A stretch of 64,000 nt of DNA from an uncultured Clostridia bacterium (lineage in GTDB: Bacteria > Bacillota > Clostridia > Christensenellales > CAG-917). Of this stretch, positions 61,780 to 64,000 are shown piece by piece. The stretch spans positions 124,001 through 188,000 of the forward strand of contig CAKQUV010000002.1 in NCBI GenBank assembly GCA_934277615.1, in the 5' to 3' direction. The position numbers and the translations under genes are program-made. The notes beneath the pieces were generated by a model, which had not been told where the DNA came from, ran no database searches, and worked only from the letters and a program-made list of their open reading frames with translations. How positions within the stretch are numbered: the stretch's first letter is position 1; the number at the start of each line of letters is the position of its first letter.

Positions 61780-63400
61780 AAAACGTCGCAAAAAACTTAA
61801 ATCCGAGAGCGTCGACGGATTGAACGGAACCGTAAACAAACGTATAACGTCGGGCGCGGCGGTGCTGGCAATCGGCAGCGTTGTGGCAAAGATGCTCGGC
61901 GCGTTGTATCGTGTGCCGCTTACCAATATACTCGGCGCGGAAGGCATGGGAATGTATCAGTTGGTTTTTCCCGTATATGCGCTGTTTATGGTGCTTGCGA
62001 CCGCAGGTATTCCGACGGCGCTTTCTCGTATTGTTGCGGAAAAGCGCGCGCTCGGACAGCCTACAAAAAAATACCTTGCTTCCGCAATGCTAGTGCTTTG
62101 TTTGGTGGGCACGCTTTGTGCGTTGCTCACTTTTTGCCTTGCAAAACCGCTTGCGAAGTGGCAGGGAAACGAAGATACGTACGTGGGATTTATGATAATC
62201 GCGCCGGCAATTATTTTGACGGGAATAATATCGGGTTTCCGAGGCTGGTTTCAGGGGCAGATGTATATGCTGCCGACCGCCGTTTCCAACGTTTTGGAAC
62301 AGGTAGTAAAACTGTCTTTGGGTATCGGATTGTCCGTTGCGTTTATGCCGAAAGGTCTAATATACGGAGTGTCGGGCGCGGTGCTCGGAGTTACCGCAAG
62401 CGAGGCGGTTACAGTGGTGTATATGCTCGTTACCTATATCGTGCGCGGACGAAAGGACGAAAAGGAAAAACTGAGGGTTGGCGCCGATGAGTCCAGAGCG
62501 ATGTTCAAGGTGGCGTTTCCAATTGCAATAGTTGCGATTCTTATGCCGCTTTCAAACTTTTTCGATAGCATTATTGTTGTCAATATGCTCAAAATTTTCG
62601 GGCATTCGCAGTCTGTGGCAACGGCAAGATACGGCATTCTTTCGGGGCCTGTAAACTCGCTTGTCAACATGCCGATTGTTGCGATTATGTCCCTTGCGGT
62701 GGCAATCGTGCCGTCGGTGTCAATGTCGAGGGTGCGTCTCGATATCGATTCGGTTATGCTCAAAAGCAGGCTTTGCGTCAAACTTGCGTATCTTTTGGGC
62801 ATTCCGTTTGCGTTTTTCTTTGCCGTTTTTGCGGAAAATATCATAAGACTTATTTATCCTGCGCTGTCGCTCGAAAACTTGACGGTGGCGGTAAACTTGC
62901 TTAGAATTGCGTCGGCAAACGTCGTACTTCTTGCGGTTATGCAAATATATGTTTCGCTATTACAGGCACTTGATAAGACCAAATATGCGGTATTAAGTCT
63001 TGTTTGTGCGATTTGCGTAAAAATTGTGCTGTCGTTGGTGCTTGTAAGATTTATAGGCATAAACGGCGCTGCGATTGCGGCTTTAAGCATGAGTGCGGTT
63101 GCGCTGTTTGGCGTAAACGTGGCGTATTTCAAAATTTGCGGAATGCATCTTGAAAAAAATATTGGCTTAAATCTGCTTTCGGGTGTTATAATGGCTTTGT
63201 CGGCAATGGTTGCCACGCTTTTGAAAAACGACTTGCTCGCACTTGTCGTGGGCGCAATCATATCCGCCGCGGCGTACGTGTGGACGGTTTTTCTGTTCGG
63301 ACTTATAAGCAAAGACGATATTCCTTATCTTCCGCTGAAGCGAGTGCTTTTTGCGTTGCATAGGATTATTCGTTTCTGGGAGTATAAAAATGAAACTTGA
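61772..63400 (+). CDS. SpoVB/YabM-like polysaccharide flippase
   Basis: A 542-residue MOP-superfamily exporter with about fourteen helices (MLGALYRVPLTNILGAEGMG is the first conserved stretch). Relatives move lipid-linked saccharides for spore cortex or envelope. It starts at TTG inside the last codons of spoVT behind GAGG; an ATG is not available nearby. The order spoVT, this gene, mazG equals spoVT-yabM-yabN in Bacillus. Confidence 0.9.
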   Translation: MTKKRRKKLKSESVDGLNGTVNKRITSGAAVLAIGSVVAKMLGALYRVPLTNILGAEGMGMYQLVFPVYALFMVLATAGIPTALSRIVAEKRALGQPTKKYLASAMLVLCLVGTLCALLTFCLAKPLAKWQGNEDTYVGFMIIAPAIILTGIISGFRGWFQGQMYMLPTAVSNVLEQVVKLSLGIGLSVAFMPKGLIYGVSGAVLGVTASEAVTVVYMLVTYIVRGRKDEKEKLRVGADESRAMFKVAFPIAIVAILMPLSNFFDSIIVVNMLKIFGHSQSVATARYGILSGPVNSLVNMPIVAIMSLAVAIVPSVSMSRVRLDIDSVMLKSRLCVKLAYLLGIPFAFFFAVFAENIIRLIYPALSLENLTVAVNLLRIASANVVLLAVMQIYVSLLQALDKTKYAVLSLVCAICVKIVLSLVLVRFIGINGAAIAALSMSAVALFGVNVAYFKICGMHLEKNIGLNLLSGVIMALSAMVATLLKNDLLALVVGAIISAAAYVWTVFLFGLISKDDIPYLPLKRVLFALHRIIRFWEYKNET

Positions 63401-64000
63401 TCAAATTCTCAAATTATCTTGTCAGCGTTACATAGTCGCGGACTTTTTGGCTACGACTTTTTTTAATAAGCGCATTGCTCTCGTCGTTGACGGCATCGAG
63501 CCCAAAGACGTTGAAAGCGTCAAAGCAAAACTTCTCGACGCATACGGCGACGTTGCGGTTACGGTGGAAGTGGGCGGTCAAGATGTGTCGGCGACGGTGA
63601 ATAATTTGCCGAGCGACTTTGACGTACTTATGATTGAGCCCATGTCGCTCACTGAGTGCAAGCGTTTCGATTTTGCCGATTTGGAGCAAATTATGCACCG
63701 CTTACGCGCCGACGACGGCTGCGAGTGGGATAGAGCGCAAACGCACGAAAGTATTCGTATCAATCTCATCGAAGAGGCGTATGAACTTGTCGAGGCAATA
63801 GATATGAAAAACGCCGAAATGATGAAGGAAGAGTGCGGCGATATTCTTATGCAAGCCGTGTTCCATGCCGAAATTGCGCAAAAGAACGGCGAATTCGATT
63901 ATATCGATATGATATCGGGGCTTTGTCGCAAACTAATTGACAGACATACGCATATATTCGGCGCAAACCACGCAAACAACGCCGACGAGGCGCTTGTGTT
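63390..64000 (+). CDS. mazG: MazG/YabN nucleotide pyrophosphohydrolase, 5' part
   Basis: The gene overlaps the flippase gene by 11 bp and runs off the right edge, so 203 residues are visible. After about 90 residues of low similarity comes the MazG core: DDGCEWDRAQTHESIRINLI, then EEAYELVEA and EECGDILMQAVFHA with the Mg2+-binding ExxE and ExxD residues. MazG hydrolyses nucleoside triphosphates to clear damaged pools. In Bacillus YabN the front part is a methylase-like domain; here it is too short for that. Confidence 0.92.
   Translation, partial: MKLDQILKLSCQRYIVADFLATTFFNKRIALVVDGIEPKDVESVKAKLLDAYGDVAVTVEVGGQDVSATVNNLPSDFDVLMIEPMSLTECKRFDFADLEQIMHRLRADDGCEWDRAQTHESIRINLIEEAYELVEAIDMKNAEMMKEECGDILMQAVFHAEIAQKNGEFDYIDMISGLCRKLIDRHTHIFGANHANNADEALV

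Overview
The window looks like a chromosome segment of an uncultured, spore-forming Clostridia-type Firmicute. This is inferred from gene content: spoVT followed by a SpoVB/YabM-like flippase and mazG, a DnaD/DnaC helicase-loading pair, AddAB instead of RecBCD, clpB behind a CIRCE operator, ssrA, a preQ1-I riboswitch before queT, and many Shine-Dalgarno starts (GTG and TTG included). No rRNA or tRNA gene was seen and I cannot name the genus. Core genes almost never use TTA, CTA or TCA codons, so long open frames appear on the opposite strand of many of them; these are not genes.

Layout. 1-0.5 kb: 3' part of an unknown gene with a probable frameshift. 0.5-3.3 kb: clpB with CIRCE. 3.3-8.1 kb: TetR regulator divergent from a heterodimeric ABC exporter. 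8.0-8.75 kb: a palindromic element and a long repeat. 8.8-10.7 kb: small orphan genes and a lipoprotein. 10.8-17.6 kb: addBA. 17.8-20.4 kb: two acidic paralogues sharing an unrecognised C-terminal domain. 20.5-21.6 kb: corA with a structured leader. 21.7-24.5 kb: pyruvate phosphate dikinase. 24.5-25.3 kb: a double-TIR protein. 25.7-31.8 kb: xpt plus a BMP-type nucleoside ABC importer, probably one purine-salvage unit. 31.8-32.4 kb: second long repeat. 32.4-33.9 kb: M28-like peptidase. 34-38.7 kb: hypB-hypB-flavoprotein-hypA with no hydrogenase in sight. 38.6-39.4 kb: further palindromic elements and the third long repeat. 39.4-45.2 kb: TetR regulator and a complete peptide/nickel-type ABC importer. 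45.2-46 kb: TPR protein. 46.1-48.7 kb: ssrA, an array of terminator-like units, and a small AT-rich island. 48.7-55 kb: zinc-ribbon protein, SLC13/ArsB-like permease, serine dehydratase, repeat-rich gap, typA, zinc-ribbon membrane protein. 55.2-56.9 kb: GPH sugar symporter. 57-59.4 kb: dnaD-dnaC. 59.6-61 kb: queT and two small genes. 61.2-64 kb: spoVT, flippase, mazG (cut by the window end).

Most unusual content. (1) Palindromic elements that begin inside the last codons of a gene and end in an inverted copy of that gene end; two loci share an identical 61-nt core, and a third copy keeps the fold with different bases. (2) A roughly 460-nt structured repeat in three copies, with a compensatory base-pair change. 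(3) An array downstream of ssrA in which the 3' end of the tmRNA is partly mirrored and repeated, next to an island carrying a PD-(D/E)XK-type protein. (4) A hydrogenase-free hypBBA cluster built round a 953-residue iron-sulfur flavoprotein. (5) Four promoters whose -10 box lies only 6-9 nt before the ATG, predicting leaderless mRNAs. (6) A corA leader with two mutually exclusive hairpins, one hiding the ribosome binding site. (7) The double-TIR protein and the acidic paralogue pair.
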